DNA from: Lachnospiraceae bacterium
GTDB lineage: Bacteria > Bacillota > Clostridia > Lachnospirales > Lachnospiraceae
Direction: 5' to 3'
Assembly: GCA_018384375.1 (NCBI GenBank)
Contig: JAHAYJ010000017.1
Span: 62,001 to 126,000 of the forward strand
Length of the DNA stretch: 64,000 bases
The notes under the pieces are model-generated. The model saw nothing but the letters and a program-made list of their open reading frames with translations. It was not told the DNA's origin and did no database searches. The position numbers and the translations under genes were made by a program. Shown piece after piece: positions 18,723 to 28,985 of this stretch (position 1 is its first letter; each line of letters starts with the position of its first letter).

Positions 18723-19112
18723 ATGATTAACAGTAATGTATTTGATTATGTTGATGTGCTGGGAAAAGCAGCAGATGCATCATGGAAGAGAAATGATATT
18801 CTTGCCAATAATATAGCCAATGTGGATACCCCCGGATATAAGAGGCAGGATATTGATTTTGAATCACAGCTTCGCCGTGCACTCGGAAACAGCAGATATG
18901 AATCAGTAGATGCCAAGGTATCACATGTGACCAGTACTGAGCTTGATGCAAGGGTATATACGGATGCTGCAAATTTCTCTTACCGCCTGGATGGGAATAA
19001 TGTAGATATAGATACAGAGGGCGTGGAGCTTGCCGCCAATCAGATTAAATATAACGGACTGATCTCAAGCATTAATCAGGAGTTTACCAATCTGAAACTG
19101 GTTATGAAATAG
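18723..19112 (+). CDS. flgB: Flagellar basal body rod protein FlgB
   Basis: NDILANNIANVDTPGYKRQDIDFE. Confidence 0.95.
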   Translation: MINSNVFDYVDVLGKAADASWKRNDILANNIANVDTPGYKRQDIDFESQLRRALGNSRYESVDAKVSHVTSTELDARVYTDAANFSYRLDGNNVDIDTEGVELAANQIKYNGLISSINQEFTNLKLVMK

Positions 19113-19125
19113 GAGGTAGCCGAAG

Positions 19126-19575
19126 ATGAGCATTTTTAACGCATTTAATATCAATGCATCCGGTATGACGGCGGAACGCTATCGGATGGATATCATATCA
19201 GAAAATGTAGCAAACGCGAATACCACGAGGACGGAGGATGGAACTCCTTACCGCCGTAAGGTGGTGACCTTTGAAGAACGCGGGGAAAGAGCGGGCTCCT
19301 TCAGCAGTTATCTGAGCAGCGCCAGTGAAAGCTATCAGGGGAAGGGAGTCAGGGTCGGCAAGGTCATGGAGGATGACTGGACACAGATGAACATGGTTTA
19401 TGATCCTTCTCATCCTGATGCGGATGAGAACGGCTATGTCCTTTATCCCAATGTAAATATCGTTACGGAAATGACTAACTTGATTGATGCAAGCCGCTCT
19501 TATGAAGCAAATGCCACAGCGTTCAATGCAAGCAAGAGCATTGCAATGAAGGGCCTGGAAATGGGACAGTCATAA
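19126..19575 (+). CDS. flgC: Flagellar basal body rod protein FlgC
   Basis: FNINASGMTAERYRMDIISENVANANTTRTEDGTPYRRK. Confidence 0.96.
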   Translation: MSIFNAFNINASGMTAERYRMDIISENVANANTTRTEDGTPYRRKVVTFEERGERAGSFSSYLSSASESYQGKGVRVGKVMEDDWTQMNMVYDPSHPDADENGYVLYPNVNIVTEMTNLIDASRSYEANATAFNASKSIAMKGLEMGQS

Positions 19576-19619
19576 TAGGTATGGACTTAGGTAATACATA
19601 AGAAAGGCAGGATACATAA

Positions 19620-19937
19620 GTGGACATCTCATCATTTTATAATATATCATCAGGCGTAATAAAGGAGGCGGCAGAGAACTCTCTTGTCGCTGGAAAAACA
19701 GAGTCTACCGGGGAATTTGCTAGCCTTTTTGACAAGGCGGTAGAAAGCCTGAATACGACCAATTCCTATCTATCCGATGCAGAAAATGAAGAGCTGCGCT
19801 GGGCTCTGGGGGAAACAGAAAACACTCACGAGCTTACGATCGCACTTCAGAAGGCTTCAACAGCATTGCAGTATACGGTAGCGGTACGCGATAAGTTCCT
19901 GGAAGCATACCGTGAAATAATGCAGATGCAGATTTGA
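19620..19937 (+). CDS. fliE: Flagellar hook-basal body protein FliE
   Basis: C-term ELTIALQKASTALQYTVAVRDKFLEAYREIMQMQI; GTG start. Confidence 0.93.
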   Translation: MDISSFYNISSGVIKEAAENSLVAGKTESTGEFASLFDKAVESLNTTNSYLSDAENEELRWALGETENTHELTIALQKASTALQYTVAVRDKFLEAYREIMQMQI

Positions 19938-19976
19938 GGCGTAAGATAGGGGTTAGAACAGGAAGAGGGGTATACA

Positions 19977-21575
19977 ATGGCAGATAAAGCGAAGGAGCTT
20001 TTGAATAAAGTCCTTGAATGGTGGAATAAATTTTCCACAAAACAAAAGACATTTATCATATCTGCGGGAGCGGGAATCGTGCTCGCTCTTGCTATCTTAA
20101 TCACCGTATTGACACGTCCTCAGTATATTGTACTCCTGAACTGCGAGAGTACCAAGGAAGCAGCGGAGGTTTCAGACCTGCTTGAGGGAGAAGGACTTGA
20201 CTTCAAAGTGTCCGATGACGGATATCAGATTAAAATCAATCAGAAGCAGCAGTCAGAGGCAAGCCTTTTACTGGGTGCCAATGACATTCAGTCTTATCAA
20301 TACACCATCGACAATGTTACAGAGGGTGGCTTCAGCGTCACAGAGGCTGACCGTGAAAGAAGATATGAACTGTATCTTGAAAGCCGTATGGCAAATGATA
20401 TCCTGACAATGTTTAAACAGGTCAAGACTGCAGTGGTAGATTATTATATACCGGAGCAGGACGGAACTCTGATTGCAAGCAAGGAGGATTCCTCTGTATG
20501 GATTTTGCTTGAATTGGAAGAGGAAATGACACCTGAGACAGCGGCAGGAATTGCAAAGGCGGCTTCCGTTGCCATGGGAAATGATACTCCGCAGAACGTG
20601 GTGATCATGGATACGGAAGGAAATACGCTTTACACAGGAGATGACAGCTACAGTGCTTCCGGCACTGCCAGCTCCCAGCTGAGTGTTAAATCCCAATGGG
20701 AAACAAAGGTGAAAAATGAGGTCCGTCAGGTACTTTTGGGGACCAATGAATTTGACAAGGTGGAGGTGGCTGTCAACCTTGATGTTGATTTCTCATCTTC
20801 CAAAATGACCGATCATGAATATTACGTTCCGGACGGAAATACGCAGGGGTATTTGTCCTCCAACAGGATCTATGAGTCAGAGAGTACAAACGGAAGCGGA
20901 GAGGTGCCGGGAACCGATTCGAATGGAAATCAGGAATACGTTTATCAGGATAACAATGAAAGCTCTTCCTCGGTAACAGAGGAGGAAAATAATTATCTGC
21001 CCTCAGAGAGGATTACAGATAAGGATATTCCACCCGGAACGATCAATTATGCAGAATCCTCTATCTCCCTTGCGGCAACTACGCTGAATGTGGTCAGGGA
21101 AGAGGATGTCCGTGCGCAGGGACTGCTCGACGGAATCTCCTGGGATGAGTATAAGCTCGCGAACGCAGGACAGACCCAGATAGAGGTATCGGAAGAGCTT
21201 TATGACGTTGTCGCGAAGGCAACCGGATTCCCGGTTGAGAACATTGCTATTGTAGCCTATTCGGAGAACATGTTCTTTGACGAAGAGGGCTTGAATATTT
21301 CAGGTTCCGATATTCTTCAGATTGTGTTGATCGTAATTATTCTGGCGCTTCTGGCATTTGTGGTGCTGAGAAGTATGCGGGGAGAAAAGCAGACGGAGCA
21401 GCCGGAGGAACTTTCGGTTGAAGATCTGCTTCAGTCCCAGCCGGATGTGGAACTGGAGGACATCGGTACGGAACAGATTTCAGAGACCAGAAGACTGGTT
21501 GAAAAATTTGTGGATGAAAATCCGGAAGCTGTTGCAAACCTTTTACGCAACTGGCTGAATGAAGAGTGGGGATAA
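19977..21575 (+). CDS. fliF: Flagellar MS-ring protein FliF
   Basis: Size, two TM segments, FliF core and C-terminal FliG-binding segment. Confidence 0.95.
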   Translation: MADKAKELLNKVLEWWNKFSTKQKTFIISAGAGIVLALAILITVLTRPQYIVLLNCESTKEAAEVSDLLEGEGLDFKVSDDGYQIKINQKQQSEASLLLGANDIQSYQYTIDNVTEGGFSVTEADRERRYELYLESRMANDILTMFKQVKTAVVDYYIPEQDGTLIASKEDSSVWILLELEEEMTPETAAGIAKAASVAMGNDTPQNVVIMDTEGNTLYTGDDSYSASGTASSQLSVKSQWETKVKNEVRQVLLGTNEFDKVEVAVNLDVDFSSSKMTDHEYYVPDGNTQGYLSSNRIYESESTNGSGEVPGTDSNGNQEYVYQDNNESSSSVTEEENNYLPSERITDKDIPPGTINYAESSISLAATTLNVVREEDVRAQGLLDGISWDEYKLANAGQTQIEVSEELYDVVAKATGFPVENIAIVAYSENMFFDEEGLNISGSDILQIVLIVIILALLAFVVLRSMRGEKQTEQPEELSVEDLLQSQPDVELEDIGTEQISETRRLVEKFVDENPEAVANLLRNWLNEEWG

Positions 21576-21608
21576 GAGAAAGACCCTATCAGGGGAGGAC
21601 AAACGGGA

Positions 21609-22625
21609 ATGGCTAAGCATAGCGAGGATAAAATCAGCGGAGTTCAGAAAGCAGCAATTCTGCTCATTACGCTTGGACCGGAAAAGTCGGCAAATATATT
21701 TAAGCATTTGAAGGAAGAGGAAATAGAAGAACTGACTCTGGAGATTGCAAATACCAGAAGTGTGACTCCTCAGGTAAAGGAGGAGGTCATTGAGGAATTT
21801 TATCAGATCTGTCTTGCACAGCAATATATTGCTGAAGGCGGAATTAATTATGCAAAGGAACTTCTGGAGAAGGCACTTGGTTCGGAAAAGGCAATGGATG
21901 TTATCGGCAAACTGACGGCATCACTGCAGGTAAAGCCTTTCGAATTTGTGCGTAAAACAGATGCGGCACAGCTGCTTAATTTTATTCAGGATGAACATCC
22001 TCAGACAATAGCATTGATTCTTTCTTATCTTTCACCGTCACAGTCGGCGGCAATTATTTCGTCACTGCCGCCGGACAGGCAGGCTGACGTTGCAAAGCGT
22101 ATTGCCGTAATGGATAGAACAAGCCCGGATGTGATCAAGGAAGTGGAAAAAGTGCTGGAATCCAAGCTGGCATCCCTGGTAAATCAGGATTACACCATCA
22201 TCGGCGGTGTGGATGCCGTTGTAGATATCTTAAATACGGTGGACCGCGGTACGGAAAAACACATTATGGAAACGTTGGAAATCGAAGAGCCGGAACTCGC
22301 AGACGAAATCAGAAAGAAGATGTTCGTGTTCGAGGATATACTGCTTCTCGACGACCGTGCAATTCAGAGAGTGCTGCGTGATGTGGATAACAATGACCTT
22401 GCTCTTGCACTGAAAGGCGGTAATGAACAGGTTCAGGCTGCAGTCTTCAACAATATGTCCAAGCGTCTTGCTGTCATGATCAAGGAGGACATGGAATTCA
22501 TGGGACCTGTACGTATGAAGGACGTAGAGGAAGCACAACAGAAGATTGTGAATATTATCAGAAAACTGGAAGATTCAGGAGAGATTGTCATTTCCAGAGG
22601 TGGAGGTGACGAGATTATTGTCTAG
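21609..22625 (+). CDS. fliG: Flagellar motor switch protein FliG
   Basis: GVQKAAILLITLGPEKSANIFKHL; EHPQTIALILSYL. Confidence 0.97.
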   Translation: MAKHSEDKISGVQKAAILLITLGPEKSANIFKHLKEEEIEELTLEIANTRSVTPQVKEEVIEEFYQICLAQQYIAEGGINYAKELLEKALGSEKAMDVIGKLTASLQVKPFEFVRKTDAAQLLNFIQDEHPQTIALILSYLSPSQSAAIISSLPPDRQADVAKRIAVMDRTSPDVIKEVEKVLESKLASLVNQDYTIIGGVDAVVDILNTVDRGTEKHIMETLEIEEPELADEIRKKMFVFEDILLLDDRAIQRVLRDVDNNDLALALKGGNEQVQAAVFNNMSKRLAVMIKEDMEFMGPVRMKDVEEAQQKIVNIIRKLEDSGEIVISRGGGDEIIV

Positions 22626-23469
22626 TAATCTTTTTAAGGCTAATTGGGTGGTGCTGACGGATGATACCCGTGTGATCGATACCAATGAGCTTGCGGCGCA
22701 GAAGCTTCAGCAGGCGGCATTGATACGCAGCAGCGAACCGGTTCGGGAACAGACAGAGGACTTTCAGACAGGATTGGATGCGGAAAATGTTGAATTGCTT
22801 TTGGACACAGAAAGCGAGGATGCTGTTCATAAGAGTGCATCTGCCGAAGAACTCAGTATGGTGAGAAGGGAACTGGAAGAGGCGAGGGCTGACCTTGAGC
22901 AGGTGAGGAAACAGGCCGATAAGCTTCTGGCGGATGCACAGAATGAAGCGGAAGCCATGAAATTGAAGCTGATACGGGAGTTCCAGGAACAGGGTTATCA
23001 AGAGGGCTATGAACAGGGAAAGAAGGAGGCATTGGCTCTCAAGCAGGAATATCTTACAAAACAGCAGGAACTTGAGCAGGATTATCTTCAGAAAATCGAA
23101 GCGTTGGAGCCTGAGTTTGTCGAAAACCTGACGAGCATTTATGAACATATTTTTAAGGTGGATTTGTGTGATTACAGGGGCTTGGTAGTAAATCTCCTGA
23201 CCGATGCCATGCAGAAGACGGAAGGAACCGGAAATTACATTGTGCATGTGGCAAGAGAGGATTTTCCGCAGGTGAGTGCGGCGAAAGAAGAAATTCTGGA
23301 ACAAACAGGGACACCGGCAGAGAGACTTGAAATTGTGTCTGATATGACGTTGTCTCCTGCACAGTGCATGATAGAGACAGAGGGAGGCGTTTACGACTGC
23401 TCTCTGGGAACAGAACTGAAGGAACTGAAAAGGAAGCTGATGCTCCTTTCCTATAAGGGTGGTAAGTAG
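22618..23469 (+). CDS. fliH: Flagellar assembly protein FliH
   Basis: Charged coiled-coil between fliG and fliI; GYEQGKKEAL; start codon uncertain (TTG 22585 or 22618). Confidence 0.85.
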   Translation: MSSNLFKANWVVLTDDTRVIDTNELAAQKLQQAALIRSSEPVREQTEDFQTGLDAENVELLLDTESEDAVHKSASAEELSMVRRELEEARADLEQVRKQADKLLADAQNEAEAMKLKLIREFQEQGYQEGYEQGKKEALALKQEYLTKQQELEQDYLQKIEALEPEFVENLTSIYEHIFKVDLCDYRGLVVNLLTDAMQKTEGTGNYIVHVAREDFPQVSAAKEEILEQTGTPAERLEIVSDMTLSPAQCMIETEGGVYDCSLGTELKELKRKLMLLSYKGGK

Positions 23470-23470
23470 G

Positions 23471-24805
23471 TTGTTGACACCGGAAATTGAGTTTTCAAAA
23501 TATAAAAGTATAGTAAATGACAATCTTTTCAAGGTAAAGGGAAAGGTTGTGAACGTAATCGGTCTTACGATTGAATCGGCGGGGCCCGATGCAAAGCTGG
23601 GCGATATCTGCATGATTTATCCGGGAGGCGGCGAAGCCGGTAGCAGGCCCACACCTGCAGAGGTTGTAGGATTTAAGGAGGGGAAAACGCTGCTTATGCC
23701 TTATCAGGAGGTAGAAGGGATTGGCCCTGGAAGCAGTGTCGAAAATACAGGAATGCCTCTCAAGGTAACGGTAGATGACAGCCTTCTTGGAAAAACACTG
23801 GATGGATTGGGAAGAGCCGGGGAGAATGTTTCGATATCCTGTCAGGAATATTCTGTAGAGGCAAAGCCACCGGATCCTATGAGCCGGAAGATCATTGACG
23901 AGGTTCTTCCTTTGGGTGTAAAGGCAGTGGACGGGCTGATCACGGTTGGAAAGGGACAGAGAATCGGTATTTTTGCAGGTTCCGGCGTGGGCAAATCCAC
24001 GCTGATGGGAATGTTTGCACGAAACACCAAGGCAGATATCAATGTGATTGCTCTGATCGGCGAGCGTGGCAGAGAGGTGCGCGAGTTTATTGAAAGAGAC
24101 CTGGGACCGGAGGGGATGAAGCGTTCCGTAGTGGTTGTTGCTACCTCTGACAAGCCTGCTTTGGAACGAAAGAAGGCGGCGCAGACTGCGACGGCAATAG
24201 CAGAGTATTTCAGGGATCAGGGAAAAGATGTGCTTCTGATGATGGACTCTTTGACCCGTTTTTCCATGGCACAGAGAGAAATCGGACTTGCCAGTGGTGA
24301 GCCGCCGGTGTCAAGAGGGTATCCTCCCAGTGTTTACTCTGAGATGCCGAAACTGCTGGAGCGTGCCGGGCGTTCTGACAAAGGATCAATCACCGGATTG
24401 TATACTGTTCTGGTGGATGGAGATGATTTTAACGAGCCGATTACGGATACTGCAAGAAGTATCCTGGATGGACATATTATGCTGAGCAGAAAGCTGGCGC
24501 ATAAAAACCATTATCCTGCGATCGATGTACTGCAGAGCATATCCAGATGCATGAGCCAGATTGCGCAGCGGGAACATAAGGCATATGCAGGAAAGTTAAA
24601 GAATGTTCTTGCTACCTATAACGAGGCTGAGGATTTGATCAATATCGGAGCCTATAAGGCGGGAAGCAATCCCGGAATCGATTATGCGATTGAGAAGATC
24701 GAGGCTGTCAATCAGTTTTTGATGCAGGATGTGGGAGATAAATTTACTTTTGAAGAGTCTGTGGAACTTTTGAAAGGAATTTTTGAAGAACCTTCCGCCG
24801 GCTGA
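23471..24805 (+). CDS. fliI: Flagellar export ATPase FliI
   Basis: GIFAGSGVGKSTLMGMFARNT; F1-type ATPase fold motifs. Confidence 0.96.
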   Translation: MLTPEIEFSKYKSIVNDNLFKVKGKVVNVIGLTIESAGPDAKLGDICMIYPGGGEAGSRPTPAEVVGFKEGKTLLMPYQEVEGIGPGSSVENTGMPLKVTVDDSLLGKTLDGLGRAGENVSISCQEYSVEAKPPDPMSRKIIDEVLPLGVKAVDGLITVGKGQRIGIFAGSGVGKSTLMGMFARNTKADINVIALIGERGREVREFIERDLGPEGMKRSVVVVATSDKPALERKKAAQTATAIAEYFRDQGKDVLLMMDSLTRFSMAQREIGLASGEPPVSRGYPPSVYSEMPKLLERAGRSDKGSITGLYTVLVDGDDFNEPITDTARSILDGHIMLSRKLAHKNHYPAIDVLQSISRCMSQIAQREHKAYAGKLKNVLATYNEAEDLINIGAYKAGSNPGIDYAIEKIEAVNQFLMQDVGDKFTFEESVELLKGIFEEPSAG

Positions 24806-24823
24806 TGAATGATGGGATGTTAA

Positions 24824-25267
24824 ATGGCAAAATTTATCTATCGTATGCAGAGTATTCTTGATATCAAGACCAAAATGGAGGAGCAGGCAAAAATGGAATT
24901 TGCTGCTGCAAAAATGCGTCTTGATGAGGAAGAGGAAAAGCTGCAGGTTCTTCAGGACAGAAAGGCAGCCTATGAGGAGAGGGGAAGAACCCTTCGAAAG
25001 GATAGCCTGAAGGTCCCTGAAATTATAGAAAATCGAGATGCTATAGCGATGATGGAAGAATTCATCGAAATACAGAAGGGCTGTGTGGAGAGCGCGGAGC
25101 GACAGCTGGAGGAGGCAAGACTGAAGCTGCAAAATGCCATGCAGGAAAGTAAAACGCAGGAAAAGTTGAAGGAAAAGGCATTTGAAGAATTTGTACATGA
25201 GGAAAATGCCAGGGAAGCAAAGGAAATAGATGAGCTTACCAGCTATACCCATGGCAGGAAAGCATGA
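24824..25267 (+). CDS. fliJ: Flagellar export protein FliJ
   Basis: FIYRMQSILDIKTKMEEQAKMEF coiled-coil after fliI. Confidence 0.9.
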   Translation: MAKFIYRMQSILDIKTKMEEQAKMEFAAAKMRLDEEEEKLQVLQDRKAAYEERGRTLRKDSLKVPEIIENRDAIAMMEEFIEIQKGCVESAERQLEEARLKLQNAMQESKTQEKLKEKAFEEFVHEENAREAKEIDELTSYTHGRKA

Positions 25268-25283
25268 TCGTTGGAGTGATAAT

Positions 25284-26165
25284 ATGCCGGTACTAGAAGA
25301 AGTGACACAGCAGGACGCGAAGCAGGAGAGGCAGCGCCTGAAAGAAGAAAAGAAAAAACTGAAAAAGGAAGAAAAGGAGCAGCGAAAGGCGGTCAGGGCG
25401 AGGGCGAAGGAAATCGCGAGCCGTGAGGCGGATCTTGAAGATGATGAGGAAACAGGATCAGGTTCTGTTTTTTTGGTAACCTTTGTCATAGTGCTGATCT
25501 GGATTGCAATTTTGTGCCTGATCGTAAAACTTGATTTTGGAGGCTTCGGAAGCAATGTACTTACTCCGATTCTCAAAGATGTTCCTGTCTTAAATCTGAT
25601 TTTACCGTCAAGCAGTGAAGTGGTTGTTGATGAGTCACAGAGTGAGGCATATGGTGGTTACAACGATCTGCGGGAGGCGGTGGACTATATTAAGGAGCTG
25701 GAACTGGAGTTGGAGCGCGCCCAGTCCGCAAACACGGATTCCTCTGATGAAGTGGCGCGATTAAAGGCAGAAGTTGAGCGCCTTAAAACCTTTGAGGACA
25801 GCCAGGTGGAATTCCAACGTATCAAGACGGAGTTCTATGAGGAAGTGGTCTATGCAGATAAGGGACCCGGCATAGAGGAATACAGAAAATATTATGAGGA
25901 AATGGACCCCGCAACTGCTGAATATTTGTACAAACAGGTAGTAAAGGAAACCGAGGAAAGCGATGAGATCGTTGACTATGCCAAGGCATATGCGGCTATG
26001 AAGCCAAAAGAAGCGGCGGCAATTTTTGAAGCAATGACAGATAATCTCGATCTGGCAGCCAGGATACTGGGTGTAATGGAGGCAGATGACAGAGGCAAGA
26101 TCATGGGTGTTATGGACCCTGAAATTGCCGCAAAGCTCACGAAGATCATGGATCCTGAGTCTTAA
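25284..26165 (+). CDS. MotE-like flagellar protein (MgtE N-terminal-like domain)
   Basis: TM segment, coiled coil, C-term KEAAAIFEAMTDNLDLAARILGVMEADDRGKIMGVMDPEIAAKLTKIM. Confidence 0.85.
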   Translation: MPVLEEVTQQDAKQERQRLKEEKKKLKKEEKEQRKAVRARAKEIASREADLEDDEETGSGSVFLVTFVIVLIWIAILCLIVKLDFGGFGSNVLTPILKDVPVLNLILPSSSEVVVDESQSEAYGGYNDLREAVDYIKELELELERAQSANTDSSDEVARLKAEVERLKTFEDSQVEFQRIKTEFYEEVVYADKGPGIEEYRKYYEEMDPATAEYLYKQVVKETEESDEIVDYAKAYAAMKPKEAAAIFEAMTDNLDLAARILGVMEADDRGKIMGVMDPEIAAKLTKIMDPES

Positions 26166-26249
26166 GAAATCTGCGCCTTAAACCGATATAAAAAATGTAC
26201 CTTGAAAAAAAGTCTGTCATACAGACTTATAAAGATTGGAGGGATGTGA

Positions 26250-27647
26250 ATGACGAGCGCACCTGTAAAGGGAGTGGATACTCTGATGAATTTTGTCGGA
26301 GGAAAGAACTCCACACAGACAGGCGGTACGGAATCAGTAAGCAGCTTTGGAGATGTTATGAGCAGGACGCAGAGTGGCGTGTCAAATTCTGATACCCAGA
26401 AGCAGTCTGCTGAAGTCAAAGGTACCAGAGAAACATCTGTGAGGGATGCTTACAAAAAGAGCAGCGAGGCAGTGAAGGAAACAAAAACTGCTGGCGAAGC
26501 GGAAAAAACCGGCAAACAGACCAAAGAAGTGAAGGAAGCGGTGGAAAAAGCAGGAAAGGAACTTGTAAAAGACATCGCAAAGGAGCTTGGCGTTTCGGAA
26601 GAAGAAGTAGTGAGGGCTATGGAAGAACTTGGCTTTTCCATGTTTTCTCTTTTTGATCCGACAAGTTTGATGCAGCTGGTGCTTACACTGACAGGAAATG
26701 AGGATGCGTCCATACTTCTCACAGATGAAGGACTCTTCGGAAAGGTTCAGGAGCTGTTACAGCTCGCAACAGATGTTAAGGATGATCTGGTGCAGGAACT
26801 GGACCTTGAGCCGGATGAAATGAAGTCGATGCTGGAAGAACTGCAGAAAGCAGACGCACAACAGCCGGACATGGAAGAACCGCTACAGACGAAGGAACTG
26901 GCTCCTCAGATAACGGTAGAGGTTCATACAGGAGGAGAAACAGTCAAGCTTGCTGCTGATGAAAATGGAAATGTTGTTAAAACACTGGAAACCGTATCGC
27001 AGGAAGAAAGCAAAACAGCTGTCGTAAGACAGGAAGATGGACAAAAGGGCGGTAAGGAAGAAAAAGGCCAGAGCCAGCCCGATGGTAATTCCAATACCGG
27101 AAATGCGTTGCTTGATGCATTAACACAGGATAAGACACCGGTGCAGAATGTGCAGACGGAGCAGGCAAATGCATTTTTTGGCAGCCAGACACAGGATATT
27201 ATGAATCAGATCATGGATTATATGAAGATTCAGTTAAGACCTGGTATGGATCAGTTGGAAATGCAGCTACACCCCGAAAGCCTTGGAACGGTACATGTAC
27301 AGCTTGTGAATAAAGGCGGAGAAATTACCGCACAATTCCGGGTACAGAATGAAACCGTCAGGGCGGCTATAGAAAGTCAGGTTGTGGAACTTAAAGAAAA
27401 CCTGAAGGATCAAGGGGTAAAGGTGGAAGCAGTGGAGGTCACTGTTGAAAGCCACGGATTTGAGAGTAATCTCTGGCAGGGACAGGGAAGGGAAGAAAAT
27501 GCTTCCTCTCGGAACGGAAAGAAAACACCCAGAAAAATTAACCTGAATGAACTGGATGCACTTTTTGAAGAGAGGGCAAGCGAGGAAGAACTTCTGAGTG
27601 CCAGGATGATGGAAATGAACGGAAATACAGTAGACTATACCGCATAA
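26250..27647 (+). CDS. fliK: Flagellar hook-length control protein FliK
   Basis: C-term LEMQLHPESLGTVHVQLVNKGGEITAQFRVQNETVRAAIESQVVELKENLKDQGVKV. Confidence 0.92.
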   Translation: MTSAPVKGVDTLMNFVGGKNSTQTGGTESVSSFGDVMSRTQSGVSNSDTQKQSAEVKGTRETSVRDAYKKSSEAVKETKTAGEAEKTGKQTKEVKEAVEKAGKELVKDIAKELGVSEEEVVRAMEELGFSMFSLFDPTSLMQLVLTLTGNEDASILLTDEGLFGKVQELLQLATDVKDDLVQELDLEPDEMKSMLEELQKADAQQPDMEEPLQTKELAPQITVEVHTGGETVKLAADENGNVVKTLETVSQEESKTAVVRQEDGQKGGKEEKGQSQPDGNSNTGNALLDALTQDKTPVQNVQTEQANAFFGSQTQDIMNQIMDYMKIQLRPGMDQLEMQLHPESLGTVHVQLVNKGGEITAQFRVQNETVRAAIESQVVELKENLKDQGVKVEAVEVTVESHGFESNLWQGQGREENASSRNGKKTPRKINLNELDALFEERASEEELLSARMMEMNGNTVDYTA

Positions 27648-27671
27648 ACAGTTATGCAGAAAGGAGAAAAA

Positions 27672-28466
27672 ATGGCAGTAGATGCAATTGTGCAGGACGG
27701 TAAAATCTTAGAGACTGCAAGTGAAAGCTCTGTTAAAAAGACTACCTCCAACAGTGGAATGGACAAGGATGCGTTCCTCCAGCTATTGGTAGCACAGATG
27801 AAGTATCAGGATCCATTAGAGCCTACTTCCAATACGGAGTACATCTCACAGTATGCAACCTTCTCGCAGGTAGAGCAGCTGCAGAACATGGCAGCAACCA
27901 TGGAACTGTCAAGAGCATCATCAATGGTAGGAAAGCTTGTTGAGATACAAAGCACGAACTCTAATGGCGAAACCAAGAGCATTCAGGGCAAAGTGGAATA
28001 TGTCACCTATGAAAACAACAAAGCTTATGTATCCATTGACGGTTCTCTCTATTCACTGGAGGATGTGACGGCTGTGGTTGATGAAACCTATCAGAGTGCA
28101 TATGATCTGGCGGTATCCTTTATTTCGGCCATGAATAAGCTGCCCAATCTTGCAAATCTGACAGCAGACGACAAGGAGACGATTGATGCCCTTCAGAACG
28201 GCTTCAACAGTATGACAGAATATCAGCAGTCCTTTATTGCAAACCAGTATGTTGAGATGCTTCAGAAATATGTGGAGAGAATGGCAGCACTGACAAGCAG
28301 TCAGGGTGAAAGTGAAAACACGGAAGAAACTGATAGCACAGAAGATATTGAAGAGGTTGAGAGCACTACAGGAACAGCGGATGCCGACAAGACCGGAAGT
28401 GAGGAAGCAACAGAAGGAACAGGCGAAGCGGAGAGTACAGACAGCGAAGCAGGTGAATCCGTTTAA
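27672..28466 (+). CDS. flgD: Flagellar hook capping protein FlgD with extended C-terminus
   Basis: MDKDAFLQLLVAQMKYQDPLEPTSNTEYISQYATFSQVEQLQNM. Confidence 0.94.
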   Translation: MAVDAIVQDGKILETASESSVKKTTSNSGMDKDAFLQLLVAQMKYQDPLEPTSNTEYISQYATFSQVEQLQNMAATMELSRASSMVGKLVEIQSTNSNGETKSIQGKVEYVTYENNKAYVSIDGSLYSLEDVTAVVDETYQSAYDLAVSFISAMNKLPNLANLTADDKETIDALQNGFNSMTEYQQSFIANQYVEMLQKYVERMAALTSSQGESENTEETDSTEDIEEVESTTGTADADKTGSEEATEGTGEAESTDSEAGESV

Positions 28467-28505
28467 AGCAGGATGCGGGAGGAACCACTCAGGGAGGAGA
28501 GGAAT

Positions 28506-28904
28506 ATGAAGATTCAAGATAACAGATTCCTTTCGATTGAACAGCTCCAGGATCAGTACCTGAACCAGAATAAGAGCAGCACGCCCGTAAGAACTGCGGA
28601 AGGAAAAAGCTTTCAGGAAATTCTGGAAAGCAGCAGACGGAATGCAGCGGGAGAGGTGAAATTTTCCAAGCATGCGGCAGGAAGGTTGGCAGACCGGAAT
28701 ATTGAGCTTACGGAAAGCCAGATGGACAGGCTCACAGAGGGTACGAAGAAAGCGGGAGAGAAAGGAATAAAGGAATCGCTGGTGATTGTAGATCAGCTGG
28801 CATTTATCGTGAATGTTCCCAATAACACGGTAGTGACGGCCATGAATCAGCAGGACGCAGCGGAAAATGTTTTTACCAATATTGACGGAGCCGTAATTAT
28901 TTAG
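28506..28904 (+). CDS. Flagellar operon protein (TIGR02530-like)
   Basis: FSKHAAGRLADRNIELTESQMDRLTEGTKKAGEKGIKESLVIVDQLAFIVNVPNNTVVTAM; located between flgD and flgE. Confidence 0.85.
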   Translation: MKIQDNRFLSIEQLQDQYLNQNKSSTPVRTAEGKSFQEILESSRRNAAGEVKFSKHAAGRLADRNIELTESQMDRLTEGTKKAGEKGIKESLVIVDQLAFIVNVPNNTVVTAMNQQDAAENVFTNIDGAVII

Positions 28905-28985
28905 CCGGACCTTATGGAGGCTAAGAGTTCCCGACTGACAGACGGAACTTAGAACGGCTTAACAGCTTAAGGAGGTCATTTCATT

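Noticed and set aside
22615-23613. 332-aa minus-strand ORF opposite fliH
   Set aside because: Antisense to a well-supported gene; Cys/His/Phe/Leu-rich translation with no domain typical of shadow ORFs.
24596-25576. 326-aa minus-strand ORF opposite fliI/fliJ/MotE-like
   Set aside because: Composition (Ser/Phe/Leu-rich) is the reverse complement of coiled-coil coding sequence.
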